From assembly GCA_963971225.1 (NCBI GenBank), contig OZ020269.1, positions 87,502,283 through 87,566,282 on the forward strand: a stretch of DNA of 64,000 nt. Reading direction: 5' to 3'. Shown one piece after another: positions 1-9,600 of the stretch. Each line of letters starts with the position of its first letter. The first letter of the stretch is position 1. The notes below the pieces were generated by a model. The model saw nothing but the letters and a program-made list of their open reading frames with translations, ran no database searches and had not been told where the DNA came from. This DNA comes from Melieria omissa (lineage: Eukaryota > Arthropoda > Insecta > Diptera > Ulidiidae). Position numbers and translations under genes: made by a program.

Positions 1-1400
1 AACATTTCTTTTACTTCATTCATATTCATATTTATATTTTTTAAATATTCAAGGAAACAATTATTTCATTACAAAAACTCTTTACCTTTTTAAAATAAAC
101 AAACTGTCTCTCTTTACTTTCATTCTTCTTGTTTCACTCTCTGCTTCGTATTTTTGTATTGCAATTTCTACTTTTGACCTCAATAACTCTCTTACTCCTT
201 TTCTTCTTCACTTTTTACAATCGCGTTTTCCTGCTTCAATTACACCTTTACACATTTCTACGCTAACGCTGCATTTTTTTTCGTCTCTTTTCTTCTCACC
301 AAATTCTCTTAGTAACCCATTTGACACAATCCGCGCCCTCGCGCTCTCCTTCAGCCTGTCACACTTTAAATTCGGCTAAATGAAAACTCGCAATTCCCCC
401 ATCGACATTAATCCGACCCGACCGAATGTGGCAAGTGCCAGCAACAACAACAACAACATAAACGCCAACAGAGCCACCATTGTTTTACGATGACCAATTG
501 TCGTCGGTTTCACACTATCGATGCCCACAAGTGCCGCAGCGCACAATCCATCGTGGCCCGAAACCGGGCACCAGGGGAAACTCTCAAAAATACAAACCAA
601 CCAAGCGAAAAGCGTAAAACACCCAAACAAAAGCGGCCGCCCCGCCCCCCATCCCCCGCGCAAACGACAAAAAAAGTTTCTTAAACTCGCCTCAGCGTCG
701 CCAGTGCGCGCCACAGCTGCATCTGGCTGTCAACAAGCCATCAACAATTCACTGTGCGCGCACAAAAACTCGAGCCACAATGATCCGACGAGCGACGACA
801 TCAACAGCCACGTCCGTTACATGGCGCGCGCGACTGACACTTTACGCGCCGTCGTCGTCGTCGCCGTCGACCCAACCCCAGCCCGATGAGCGAATAAATC
901 ACATAGGCTCAACGACGCCGCTTGGCCATTTGTTGTTGTCACTGGCGGCCGATAGACGCATGTGGTGCAGCCGATGCATCAAAGCGGAAGGGGGACAGCG
1001 GCGCAGCCACTGTGCCAAGCGGTGCAGTGCAGTTAAAACCAACAGTCGACGGCATTCACTTTCGTGCAACGCGACAAATTCGACGTCGACAAAAAATCAA
1101 ACAGCAGCAAAATCCTTTTGCAAAAACAAAAATCGGTTTATTTGTTTGTTTGTTTGTTTTGTCAGCTGTAGTGGTGGTCTTTGTTGTTGTTGTTGTTGTT
1201 ATTGTTGTTGCAGCTGTAGTGTTTTTGACACTTGGCAAGCGGAATTTATATGCCATAAAAATGGCCGAATGGGATCGCATTGAAGCCGCATTTATAAAAT
1301 TTACGATTTTTACAGTCGACACTTTGTGTGGCTGTCGTCGTATTCACTACAGTTGTTGTTGTTGCTGTTGTTGTTTATGAGTGCAGTTGTTGTTGTAATT
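1..1400. other. Noncoding DNA with pyrimidine-rich start and TTG/CAA runs
   Basis: No gene is supported here. The first 360 bases are strongly pyrimidine-rich on the + strand. From 370 to 1400 the DNA is richer in GC and has TTG/CAA runs, notably 1183-1212 and 1350-1403. The open frames in this stretch come from these runs: they give poly-Cys, poly-Val or poly-Thr and no recognisable domain. Confidence 0.6.
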
Positions 1401-2313
1401 GTATTTGTTGTTGCTTAAGCAACTCGAAATGGCAAACATTTCAATACGGAGCCAATACGTAGCACAATCAAAGCGGCTTAACGAAACGCCAGCAACAAAT
1501 TGGTGCTCTTTGAGGCATTCATGTAGTGTTATGTTTGAAAATATGTGTGTGTGTGTGTGTGTGTAAAGGGAGTTATTCAAAGCCACTAAGAACTTCTAAA
1601 CATAAAAAGACAACATTTTATGTAGATTTTTTTAGTTTAATTTATGTTAACTGCAGTTGTAACCTTTCGGTACATTTATTGTGTGTAGAAAATATTTGTT
1701 TACTTGTGTAAAACACATTTTACGCAATTAGTTAAAAAATTAGTCCTACTCACAAACATTTTACTACTCGCTCATTGGCAATATTTGGCTTATTGTGTCT
1801 GTCCCGCAGTAAATGAACTTTCCAACGCTTCCCTGTATCTCTTAAATTAATTGGAAAAATTGTACTAAACTTTGTGAACATGTATTTTATATAAAATTCA
1901 AGCTTAGCGCAAAAACTTAACGTCTTCACTTGTCTTTGACAAACAGTTCACATAAGCATTAATAAACTAAACTTCATTTTTGCTGAAAGAAAAAGTAATC
2001 AAAATTATTTCAACATTTCCATTGACGTTTAAGCACATTATGGGCGTGTCAAGTCTTTCATATAACCAGAAAGAATTATTCATTTTGCGTGAAATTAATA
2101 ATTAATGCCACTCATACGCCCCCATGAACAATTTGTTAACCAGCTGTTCCACACAGTTTTTTGAGTCACTTTTTTTATTAAAAAAAACACGTTTTCGTTA
2201 TTGAGATTTGATTTTTAAGTTCTAAAACTCAATCAACAAAAAAAAACTTATGTAAATAAACGCGTCGAATTATTTCTGATTTGGTGTTTAGTTTGTAATC
2301 AAATCATACAGTA
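1401..2313. other. AT-rich DNA without a recognisable gene
   Basis: I see only a GT dinucleotide run at 1544-1564 and AT-rich unique-looking sequence. The TA at 2312-2313 is the left target duplication of the next element. Confidence 0.6.
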
Positions 2314-2329
2314 AAGGGTGTGCACACCA

Positions 2330-3019
2330 AAATCGGGACACTTGTTTTCTGATATAAAAATAAAACGAAGTAGTCTAGAATTTTTTTTGCAATTTATTTA
2401 TATTCTTCGGTCTTTAAGGTATTATATAGTCCACATTTATTTATATTTTTTTCCTCCATATGCCACCAACCGCACTTTTCGTCAGAGTCCTTCCATAAAT
2501 TTTTGCACGAAAAATTCGTTCACTTTTTTAGACCCCCACAACCACTTCCTCCGGAACTCTTCTTCTGTTAATACCCTCGCATCACTCTTCTTTAAAATGC
2601 CTATAACTATCGACCACTAGTTTTCGATAGGGCGGAGTTCCGGGCTATTAGGCGGATCACACTCGCGCTGTACATATTCCGACCAATATGGATAATATTC
2701 TCTTCATACCACTACAGAGATTCCCTGAAGTAGTGGCAAGTAGCCAAGTCAGGCCAAAACAACGGTTTTGATGTGTGGCAACGAATGAGAGGCAGTAGTC
2801 TCTTTTCGAAGCATTCTTCCCGGTAAATATTGCCATTCATTGTACCGACTGTTACCAAAGGGTTTGTTTCAACACCGCACGAACATATGGCTTGCCAAAC
2901 CATGGTCTTCTTTGGGAATTTTGCCTTTGATTTCACCTTGTATTCATCAGCAACATCTTGGTCATTCGTGGCTATGTAAAAATCTTGCCCAGCTAAAAAT
3001 GTAAAGTTGTTCAAGCAGT
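2330..3019 (-). pseudogene. Tc1/mariner transposase, C-terminal part (broken)
   Basis: The minus-strand frame 3014-2712 reads as a DDE transposase core. It contains FLAGQDFYIA, then KFPKKTMVWQAI, and ends in LFWPDLATCHYF, the block holding the second catalytic Asp. Below 2712 the frame is lost; the other minus-strand frames down to the terminal repeat show only weak traces of the final domain. The upstream part of the same gene lies beyond the inserted LINE at 8535-9027. DDE transposases of this superfamily cut and paste the element at TA. This copy is dead because it is split and frameshifted. It resembles the insect rosa/maT-like groups from memory, which I could not test. Confidence 0.8.
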
Positions 3020-3031
3020 ATGTTTCATAAT
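3020..3031. repeat. Left target-site duplication of the LINE
   Basis: ATGTTTCATAAT occurs here and again at 8523-8534, immediately outside the two ends of the LINE. The sequence lies inside the interrupted transposase gene. Confidence 0.92.
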
Positions 3032-3384
3032 GGCGGTCTGCTGCCTACTCTTCTGCTACTACCAGCTTGGTAGTCCAGCTGGTGGTGGCGGTAGAACTGG
3101 CGGAATGTGACTAGACCTCCTCGTGGTGGCCGCTGGAAACAGCCACCGGGGTACGGTCTTGTATATGCCCTTGGTGGCTGGCTAACTAGTCACTTCCCAA
3201 TCTCCTATACATCCCTATGCCGAGGTTCCGTCTTATCCCTATCTCCTTTCCTCCCCCTAATCCAGGGTGTTATGCGACCCGTGCCCATTGGATGGTTTGC
3301 AGCCAGGGGGTATGCCGGCTGTAGTAGTACGGAGCCTACCCGATACCTGTCCACCGCGGGTAGTATTTTTGGACTTCCCATGGC
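3032..3384 (+). promoter_or_regulatory. LINE 5' leader, likely internal promoter
   Basis: GC-richer sequence between the 5' end of the LINE and its first ORF. LINEs of this kind normally carry an internal promoter at the 5' end. No core motif was identified, so the promoter role is inferred only from position. Confidence 0.4.
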
Positions 3385-4824
3385 ATGGGGCTCTGTCATG
3401 GGCGACCTTCCCGTTCCCACACTTTGCAATGGCCACCGAAAAGCCTCGTCGGAGTAGGTGGCCGCACGAACCAGATGATGAGCTCTTCTACACTAGCCTC
3501 GGATGGTATGGACGTCGGAAAGACTGACGCCATTGATCAGCAATCTGCTGAAAGTTTGCCTAGCGGTTGGAGAGACCGACCGACTAGGAGCAGGGTGAAC
3601 AGTGAGTGTTCACAAGGTAGTTCGACCACCACGTCAACTTTGGCAGTTGAGGGGGCACTATCGCAGGGTCTACCTGCGCTGGTAGAAGCTACCGAAGCCA
3701 TCTCTCTGAAGAGAAAGCGGTTAACGACTTCTCAGAAGAAGGGGCTGAGGAAGCTGATGGCGGCAGGTACGCCCTACGAGGAGGCTCTCAAAGCTGTCTT
3801 GGCTGAGACAACGAAGGTGGTCGAAGCTGATGGCTGCAGCAGAATCGAAGCGGCGCAACCCGCACCGAAGAGGACGAAGTTTAGTCCGTCCTTTGCTGAA
3901 GCTGCTGCAGCGATCAAGGTAGGGATTCTGCCGGACGAATTCCCGGCTGTCCACTTAAACTTGGAGGAGCAGAGGGCGATAGAGGGGGCTATCAAGGAGG
4001 AGCTGCGTAAGCTGCCCGTTGATGGCCCTCAAATTCGGTTCCAAGGATGCTCCTTCAAGCCAGGGTGGATAATTGTGAACTGCGCCGATGAGGCATCGAG
4101 GAATTGGCTGAGGGGGATAATGTCGAAACCCCAGCTGGCGGAGAAGAAGGTGAAACTGGTGGAGGGTAATGACATTCCCAAGCCCAGCGTAGCCACTGCG
4201 TTCTTCCCCGGCTGCTCTCTCCCAGCCGACGATATTCTTCGGATGCTCCATACGCAGAACCGTTCACTACCAACAGGCAACTGGAAGGTACTGAACAGGT
4301 CTGTCGCGGCGCAGGGAACAACGTTGACACTGGCCATCGATGATCCCTCGGTTGCGCAACTGTCTGCGCTGAAGGACCTTCCCTTCTTTGAGCTGGGAAG
4401 AGTTCAGTTCAGGGTTAAGCGTGACCAGGGGACCAAGACATCGGTGACCAGGGTCGGCGGCACCGACAAGACGACGTCAAACGCTAGGGTGGATGAGGCA
4501 AGACCATCCACCAGCGCACAAGCACTGGCGCAAGTAAGCGGGGACCGACCGCCGGCTGGCGGACGGACGCAACCCGTCACACGGACCGACAAAACAGTTG
4601 AACGGACCAGTGACAGGACGCCAAGACAGGCATTGGTGGGGCCCGCAAAGCCTACCTCAGCTAAGCCCGTCCGACAGACAAGGTTGACTGGAGTGGCAAA
4701 TCCGTCCAGACGGCTGGGCCTGTTGGATAAGTCTGCAAATACTCCGGGCAGTATTGAACGGGTGCAGACGAGGGGTAGAGGAGGTAAGCGTGCGGGATCC
4801 CACACGAAGGGACCGCCAGCCTAG
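3385..4824 (+). CDS. LINE ORF1 protein (nucleic-acid-binding, Gag-like)
   Basis: A 479-residue basic protein encoded just upstream of ORF2. In this element type ORF1 protein coats the RNA and helps move it to the nucleus. The first ~110 residues are Ser/Thr-rich and low in structure. Residues ~165-350 form a compact block with hydrophobic strands; from memory it resembles the DUF4780 domain seen in insect LINE ORF1 proteins. The last ~130 residues are Arg/Lys/Thr/Pro-rich. I see no CCHC zinc knuckle, which many ORF1 proteins have. The ATG at 3385 gives the longest frame, but the paired ATGs at 3475 and 3478 are plausible starts. The stop TAG (4822-4824) directly abuts the ORF2 ATG in the same frame. 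Confidence 0.88.
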   Translation: MGLCHGRPSRSHTLQWPPKSLVGVGGRTNQMMSSSTLASDGMDVGKTDAIDQQSAESLPSGWRDRPTRSRVNSECSQGSSTTTSTLAVEGALSQGLPALVEATEAISLKRKRLTTSQKKGLRKLMAAGTPYEEALKAVLAETTKVVEADGCSRIEAAQPAPKRTKFSPSFAEAAAAIKVGILPDEFPAVHLNLEEQRAIEGAIKEELRKLPVDGPQIRFQGCSFKPGWIIVNCADEASRNWLRGIMSKPQLAEKKVKLVEGNDIPKPSVATAFFPGCSLPADDILRMLHTQNRSLPTGNWKVLNRSVAAQGTTLTLAIDDPSVAQLSALKDLPFFELGRVQFRVKRDQGTKTSVTRVGGTDKTTSNARVDEARPSTSAQALAQVSGDRPPAGGRTQPVTRTDKTVERTSDRTPRQALVGPAKPTSAKPVRQTRLTGVANPSRRLGLLDKSANTPGSIERVQTRGRGGKRAGSHTKGPPA

Positions 4825-7800
4825 ATGGAGATTGTTCAAATCAATCTCCACAGGGCGGTGGCAGCTTCGGCTGTCTTAACTAGGACCCTGAACACCTTGG
4901 GTCCTAGTATAGCCCTGGTGCAGGAACCATGGACCAGCACCAATGGACAGATCCGAGGGCTATCCCAAGCAGGTAAGGTACTATGTTGCCAATCGAACAC
5001 GAGAGCCAGAGCCTGCATCATATTCAATAATATTTCCTTTTTCCCGTTAACAGATTATGTTACACCGGATCTCTGCGCGGGAAAAATCGTCTGGAACTCC
5101 AGGGAGGTCATCATAGCATCCGCGTACTTCCCTGGGGATGACGAACACTGCCCTCCAAGACTAGCAGAACAGTTAGTTGCCTATGCTAGGGGCAACAATA
5201 TGGAGCTGATACTTGGCTGTGATGCGAACGCCCATCACACCATGTGGGGCAGCTCCGATGTAAACGCTAGAGGTGAGTCACTTTTCAACTTTATACTCGC
5301 TTTAGACTTAAATATATGTAATGTTGGTGACAGTCCTACGTTTGTAACTAGGGTCAGAGAGGAAGTCTTGGATATGACCTTGACAACCTCAATGACAACA
5401 AACCTTGTCAGTAATTGGCGGGTATCCGATGAGCCGTCATGCTCAGACCACAGGCAGATCAGGTTCACATTAGGGAATCGGGAGCTTGAAAAGGTGTCAT
5501 TTAGACCAAAAAGACAGACCGACTGGGGCAGTTACTGCAGCCAGTTGGAACAGCTTATTCCTTCTCGAATAGAGAATAGGATAGATACCATAGACAGATT
5601 GGAAAGGGCCTCGACAACGCTCAAGGGATCCATCCTCAATGCCTATGAAGAAAACTGTCCCCTAAAGACCAAGACCTTTAAGAGGCAGACGCCATGGTGG
5701 AGCGGTCACCTTAGCAAGCTAAGGAAGGAAGTAAGGAAACTGTTCAACAGAGCTAAGCGCAATAATGACTGGCAGACCTACTCCCAGACCCTCACTAAAT
5801 ACAATCAAGAGATCAGGAAGGCCAAGAGAGAATCTTTTAGGCGGTTCTGTGAGGACGTATCAGATATGTCCTCCAGTTGCAGGCTACAGAAGATCCTCTC
5901 GATGGAAAAATCCTGTCCAATCGGAACTCTAGTGGATGCAGATGGGTCCTCCACAAAAAGTGAGATGGAATCCCTTGCCCTACTCACTAATACACACTTC
6001 CCGGGATCGAACATATTGACAGCCGATCCTCTGATTGACAGTACGGGACAGTCGTATTGTCCAAGTAGGGAAGATAGGAGAACGGCCAAAGCCGTGTGCA
6101 ATGCGCAAATAGTTAAATGGGCGCTGGAATCATTCGCCCCGTACAAAGCACCGGGAAGAGATGGCATTTTCCCGGCACTCTTGCAGAAGGGAATGAATAT
6201 ACTAGCGCCTATTCTAACAAAGATATACTCATGCAGTCTAGCATATGGATATATTCCAGAGGCCTGGAGAGCAGTAAATGTGATCTATTTGCCAAAACCT
6301 GGAAGATCCAACAAAAAGGACCCTAAATCCTTCAGGCCAATAAGCCTAATGCCCTTCGTGCTAAAGGGACTGGAAAAGGTTGTTGACCGCTTCCTGAGGG
6401 AAGAAATTCTAACCCGGTGTCCCCTTAGCACGAATCAACACGCCTATCAGAAAGGTAGATCCACAGAAACGGCCCTATCAGTGCTGGTAGGCAAAATTGA
6501 GAAGTCCCTGGAAGTGAAGGAGATCTGCCTGGCAGGTTTCTTAGACATTGAAGGGGCCTTCAACTACACAACCTTCGAAGCGATAGAAACAGCGCTAGAA
6601 GACTTCCAGGTGCCTACCACTCTCATAAGATGGATATCATCAATGCTCGAAAGCAGGGTGATTCGGTCCAGCTTAGGGGGGGTAGAGCTCTCTGCAAAAA
6701 CAGCAAGGGGGTGTCCCCAAGGAGGAGTCCTATCCCCGCTGCTGTGGTCTGTGGTCGTTGACGGACTAATCCGCTCTCTTACAGAGCAGGGACATGAAGT
6801 CATTGCATATGCAGACGACCTAGTAATCGCAGTCAGGGGCAGAGATGGACAAACCGTCTCAGACTTGCTCCAGAACGCGTTGAACACAGTGGAGTGCTGG
6901 TGCGTCAGACAGAAACTGTCTGTGAATCCAGATAAGACCATTGTAGTGCCTTTCACTCTTAAAAGGAAATTAAACCTAAGACAGGTTAAGATCTTTGGTA
7001 AAGAACTTAACTACTCGAAGGAGGTTAAGTACCTAGGGGTAACTCTAGACAGTAAATTGAACTGGAGACCCCACGTAGATCGCATGCTTACAAGAGCAGG
7101 TAATGCTCTCTGGAGCTGCAAGAGGATCTGTGGGAAAAACTGGGGTCTGAGGCCGAAATGGCTTCAGAAGATTTACACCCTAGTAATTCTGCCAACTATC
7201 ACTTATGGAGCGATAGTCTGGTGGAAGAAAACCACAGAAGTAACAACTGCGACTAAGCTAGAGAAACTACAGAGACTAGCGAATACCTGTATAACAGGAT
7301 GTCTCAGAACCACTCCAACTGCAGCTCTCAATGTTATATTGGGAATGCTACCGCTGGAACTGAATGTGCAGATGGCAGCAACCAATAGCACACACAGGCT
7401 GATGCATAATGGATCCATACCAAGGGATGCACAGGCAATCGGCCACCGATCTCTGCTGAGGGACAGGAGGCGGGATGGAGGCTTTTGGATGCCTCTGGAC
7501 CAGATGCCCCAGAAGCACCTCTTCAGAAAAAGTTACGCAACGTATATACCTCACAGGTTGGACTGGGCTGATAAAAAGATCAGTCTCACGTGTGAGGACA
7601 TTGTCTGGTACACCGATGGCTCCAAGACAGAAGAAGGAACAGGGGCAGGAATATTTAGCTCCGGTTTCCAGTCTTCTGTAAGTCTTGGGGACAAAGCCTC
7701 GATTTTTCAGGCTGAGGTCTTTGCCATAAATGTGTGTGCCAGGAAATTACTAACACTCAATGTTAGAAGGAAAAGGATAATCATAATGTCAGACAGCCAG

Positions 7801-8436
7801 GCGGCAATCAAGGCCCTAGGCTCGATGACATTTGACTCCAAACTGGTCTGGGAGACAGCAAATGTTCTCCAGGATCTCTCAAGGGAAAACCAAGTGATAA
7901 TACACTGGATCCCTGCGCACTGTGGGCACGATGGCAATGAGGAAGCGGACAGATTGGCAAAGGAAGGGGCTGCAAGCCGGCCCTACGGACCTGAACCAAT
8001 CATAGGTGTTAGCAAGTCTCATTACAGACATTGTGTTAAACAGGAATTCATTAATCGAGCAAACCACAAATGGTCGAACACAATGGGGCAACGATGCTCC
8101 AAGCTTTTCTTTCCAGCCTACTCGGAAAGGAAATCCAGGTACCTAATTGACCTAAGCAGAAAGGAGCTCAAGGTCATGACGGGGATGCTAAGTGGACACT
8201 GTCTGCTAAATATGCATAAGGCGCGTCTGGGACTAACGGACAGCGAACTTTGCAGATTTTGTATGGAAGAAGAAGAGACTTCTATACATATTATAACTGA
8301 ATGCCCTGCCCTAATACACGCAAGAAAGCGAATATTAGGGAAGGAGGTAATACAGACGAGAGATTTGTCTGAAATGAATCTAAGGAAACTAAAGGAGTTC
8401 CTAGATAACATTGGAGGACACGAACTCCTCCAATAA
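4825..8436 (+). CDS. LINE ORF2: endonuclease, reverse transcriptase, RNase H
   Basis: A 1203-residue open frame. Residues 1-210 are an APE-type endonuclease with N7, E34 (VQEPW), D133 in GCDANAHH, D183 in LDMTL and the closing SDH (D208-H209). The reverse transcriptase spans about 420-720, with D574 in LDIEGAF, the block GCPQGGVLSPLLW and the active-site YADD at 662-665. RNase H spans about 925-1055, with D931 in YTDGS, the Glu of AEVFAI, the Asp of SDSQAA and the last Asp of EEADRLA. Near the C-terminus is a Cys/His motif, CRFC followed by H and C. Every catalytic residue I can locate is present and there is no internal stop. The enzyme nicks target DNA and copies its own RNA there. Translation probably depends on the TAG-ATG junction with ORF1. 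Confidence 0.95.
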   Translation: MEIVQINLHRAVAASAVLTRTLNTLGPSIALVQEPWTSTNGQIRGLSQAGKVLCCQSNTRARACIIFNNISFFPLTDYVTPDLCAGKIVWNSREVIIASAYFPGDDEHCPPRLAEQLVAYARGNNMELILGCDANAHHTMWGSSDVNARGESLFNFILALDLNICNVGDSPTFVTRVREEVLDMTLTTSMTTNLVSNWRVSDEPSCSDHRQIRFTLGNRELEKVSFRPKRQTDWGSYCSQLEQLIPSRIENRIDTIDRLERASTTLKGSILNAYEENCPLKTKTFKRQTPWWSGHLSKLRKEVRKLFNRAKRNNDWQTYSQTLTKYNQEIRKAKRESFRRFCEDVSDMSSSCRLQKILSMEKSCPIGTLVDADGSSTKSEMESLALLTNTHFPGSNILTADPLIDSTGQSYCPSREDRRTAKAVCNAQIVKWALESFAPYKAPGRDGIFPALLQKGMNILAPILTKIYSCSLAYGYIPEAWRAVNVIYLPKPGRSNKKDPKSFRPISLMPFVLKGLEKVVDRFLREEILTRCPLSTNQHAYQKGRSTETALSVLVGKIEKSLEVKEICLAGFLDIEGAFNYTTFEAIETALEDFQVPTTLIRWISSMLESRVIRSSLGGVELSAKTARGCPQGGVLSPLLWSVVVDGLIRSLTEQGHEVIAYADDLVIAVRGRDGQTVSDLLQNALNTVECWCVRQKLSVNPDKTIVVPFTLKRKLNLRQVKIFGKELNYSKEVKYLGVTLDSKLNWRPHVDRMLTRAGNALWSCKRICGKNWGLRPKWLQKIYTLVILPTITYGAIVWWKKTTEVTTATKLEKLQRLANTCITGCLRTTPTAALNVILGMLPLELNVQMAATNSTHRLMHNGSIPRDAQAIGHRSLLRDRRRDGGFWMPLDQMPQKHLFRKSYATYIPHRLDWADKKISLTCEDIVWYTDGSKTEEGTGAGIFSSGFQSSVSLGDKASIFQAEVFAINVCARKLLTLNVRRKRIIIMSDSQAAIKALGSMTFDSKLVWETANVLQDLSRENQVIIHWIPAHCGHDGNEEADRLAKEGAASRPYGPEPIIGVSKSHYRHCVKQEFINRANHKWSNTMGQRCSKLFFPAYSERKSRYLIDLSRKELKVMTGMLSGHCLLNMHKARLGLTDSELCRFCMEEEETSIHIITECPALIHARKRILGKEVIQTRDLSEMNLRKLKEFLDNIGGHELLQ

Positions 8437-8522
8437 CGTAGAGGGACATGACACAATAGTTCACTACTTGGACGCAGTGTCTCGGGCAGGTGTTGTCCGA
8501 ATCCCAAATCTAATCTAATCTA
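8437..8522 (+). other. LINE 3' UTR and AATCT tail
   Basis: Short 3' region ending in about three AATCT/TAATC units. Pentanucleotide tails like this replace poly(A) in several I/LOA-type LINEs. The right target duplication follows at 8523-8534. Confidence 0.85.
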
Positions 8523-8534
8523 ATGTTTCATAAT

Positions 8535-9027
8535 CCATGATCACACTACTGAATTTCGTTAGCAAATTTTCGAACAAGTTACGGCAAAGGTGCTACACGG
8601 TGAGATTTCGTTTCGCGTCCCGATCTGGTACTACTTGAGCCTTGTAACTCTTCAAGCTTGCTCGCCTCTTGGCTTTCTGGACGAACGATGACGATTGCTG
8701 CACGATTTAAGCTACCGAACGACTTTACATTCGCGGATTTTTTGTAAATGCGGCAATCACTTTCTTCGTGCATCTAGCATTCTCCTGGCCATGGTCACCA
8801 CCACTACCCACCTTACGATCAACTCTCAGCCTTTCATTACAATTTTTCAACACTTTACTGCATGTCGATGGTGCAAAATTTAGCTTTTTTGTAATTTGGC
8901 GTATATTGAGGTTGGGATTCGTAGTGTGTTCGTGCAAGATGAGTTTTCTACGTTCGTCTTCGTTTGCCATTTTCTCACTAATAAAACGGGTTTTGCAAAT
9001 TTTTTTTACTTGAATATTGAAAACCAA
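8535..9027 (-). pseudogene. Tc1/mariner transposase, N-terminal part (broken)
   Basis: The minus-strand frame 9027-8725 encodes the DNA-binding half. MANEDERRKL is the likely true start, followed by helix-turn-helix-like sequence with NIRQITKKLNFAPSTCSKVL. A frameshift near 8725 moves the reading to another frame. That frame continues through LLTKFSS to IMDYET, where the Asp is the first catalytic residue of the DDE core. The LINE target site falls exactly after this ET codon pair, and the gene resumes at 3019 on the far side. The frameshift shows the gene has decayed, apart from the LINE insertion. Confidence 0.8.
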
Positions 9028-9137
9028 GTTATGGAGTACTTACGTCTAAAATTTTACTTTCCAAAGAGTTTTATTTTAAAAGATACAGGTGTTTTAAAGT
9101 GTCCCGATTTTGGTGTGCACACCCTTTAGTTTGATTA

Positions 9138-9574
9138 CACAGTGCAACAAATTAAAAAAAATTTCGAGGGACAAGGTCAAACCCGTCTCATTCGATAGAG
9201 GAACTCAGTAGATGAAAAAGAGCCAAGGGATTTTTCTCGGAATGTTCGAGTGTTTTTTAAATGCAGTTAAAAGATGGCGGCATAAAGCCCCTTCCCGAAA
9301 CTTTTAAAACATCATATCTCTTGACTCTTGACTGTCATCGACTTCATATCTTTAGCTTTCATTTGACGTAAAAATTATTCCTTTCTGACATTTTAGTCAA
9401 GAGATATGATGTTTTAAAAGTTTCGGGAAGGGGCATTAAGCCGCCATCTTTAAACTGCATTTCAAAAAAACTCGAACATTCCGAGAAAAATCCCTTGGCA
9501 CTTTTTCATCTACTGAGGTCCTCTATCGCATGAGATGGGTTTGACCTTGTCCCTTTTTTCAGTGTTGCACTGTG
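9138..9574. mobile_element. Hairpin MITE / foldback element
   Basis: Two inverted arms of about 185 bases (9138-9326 and 9395-9574) flank a ~68-base spacer. Ends read CACAGTGCAAC and its complement, with TTA on both sides (9135-9137, 9575-9577) as a possible 3-bp target duplication. A TTA duplication would fit PIF/Harbinger MITEs. The arms also match slightly beyond it, so the exact ends are uncertain. No coding capacity. Confidence 0.75.
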
Positions 9575-9600
9575 TTATCAAAAGACTTACAAATGTCGAA

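Larger units (their letters stand above)
3032..8522 (+). mobile_element. Full-length I/LOA-like LINE (non-LTR retrotransposon)
   Basis: This 5.49-kb element has a 12-bp target duplication on each side, a ~350-bp 5' leader, two long uninterrupted ORFs, a short 3' UTR (8437-8522) and a 3' tail of AATCT repeats instead of poly(A). ORF2 carries AP endonuclease, reverse transcriptase, RNase H and a terminal Cys/His motif, the domain order of the I and LOA groups. Because the 5' end, both ORFs and the tail are all present, it looks like a recent full-length insertion. Assignment to LOA rather than I is a guess from domain order and tail type. Confidence 0.93.
2314..9126 (-). mobile_element. Tc1/mariner-superfamily element, split by a LINE
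   Basis: A 29-bp perfect terminal inverted repeat lies at 2314-2342 and 9098-9126, starting AAGGGTGTGCACACC. It is flanked by TA on both sides (2312-2313 and 9127-9128), the target duplication of Tc1/mariner elements. Without the 5.5-kb LINE inside it, the element would be about 1.3 kb, a normal Tc1/mariner length. Its transposase runs on the minus strand and is broken both by the LINE and by frameshifts. Confidence 0.92.

Noticed and set aside
922..1380. 152-codon frame rich in Val and Cys, and overlapping frames on both strands
   Set aside because: They arise from TTG/CAA trinucleotide runs and lack any domain.
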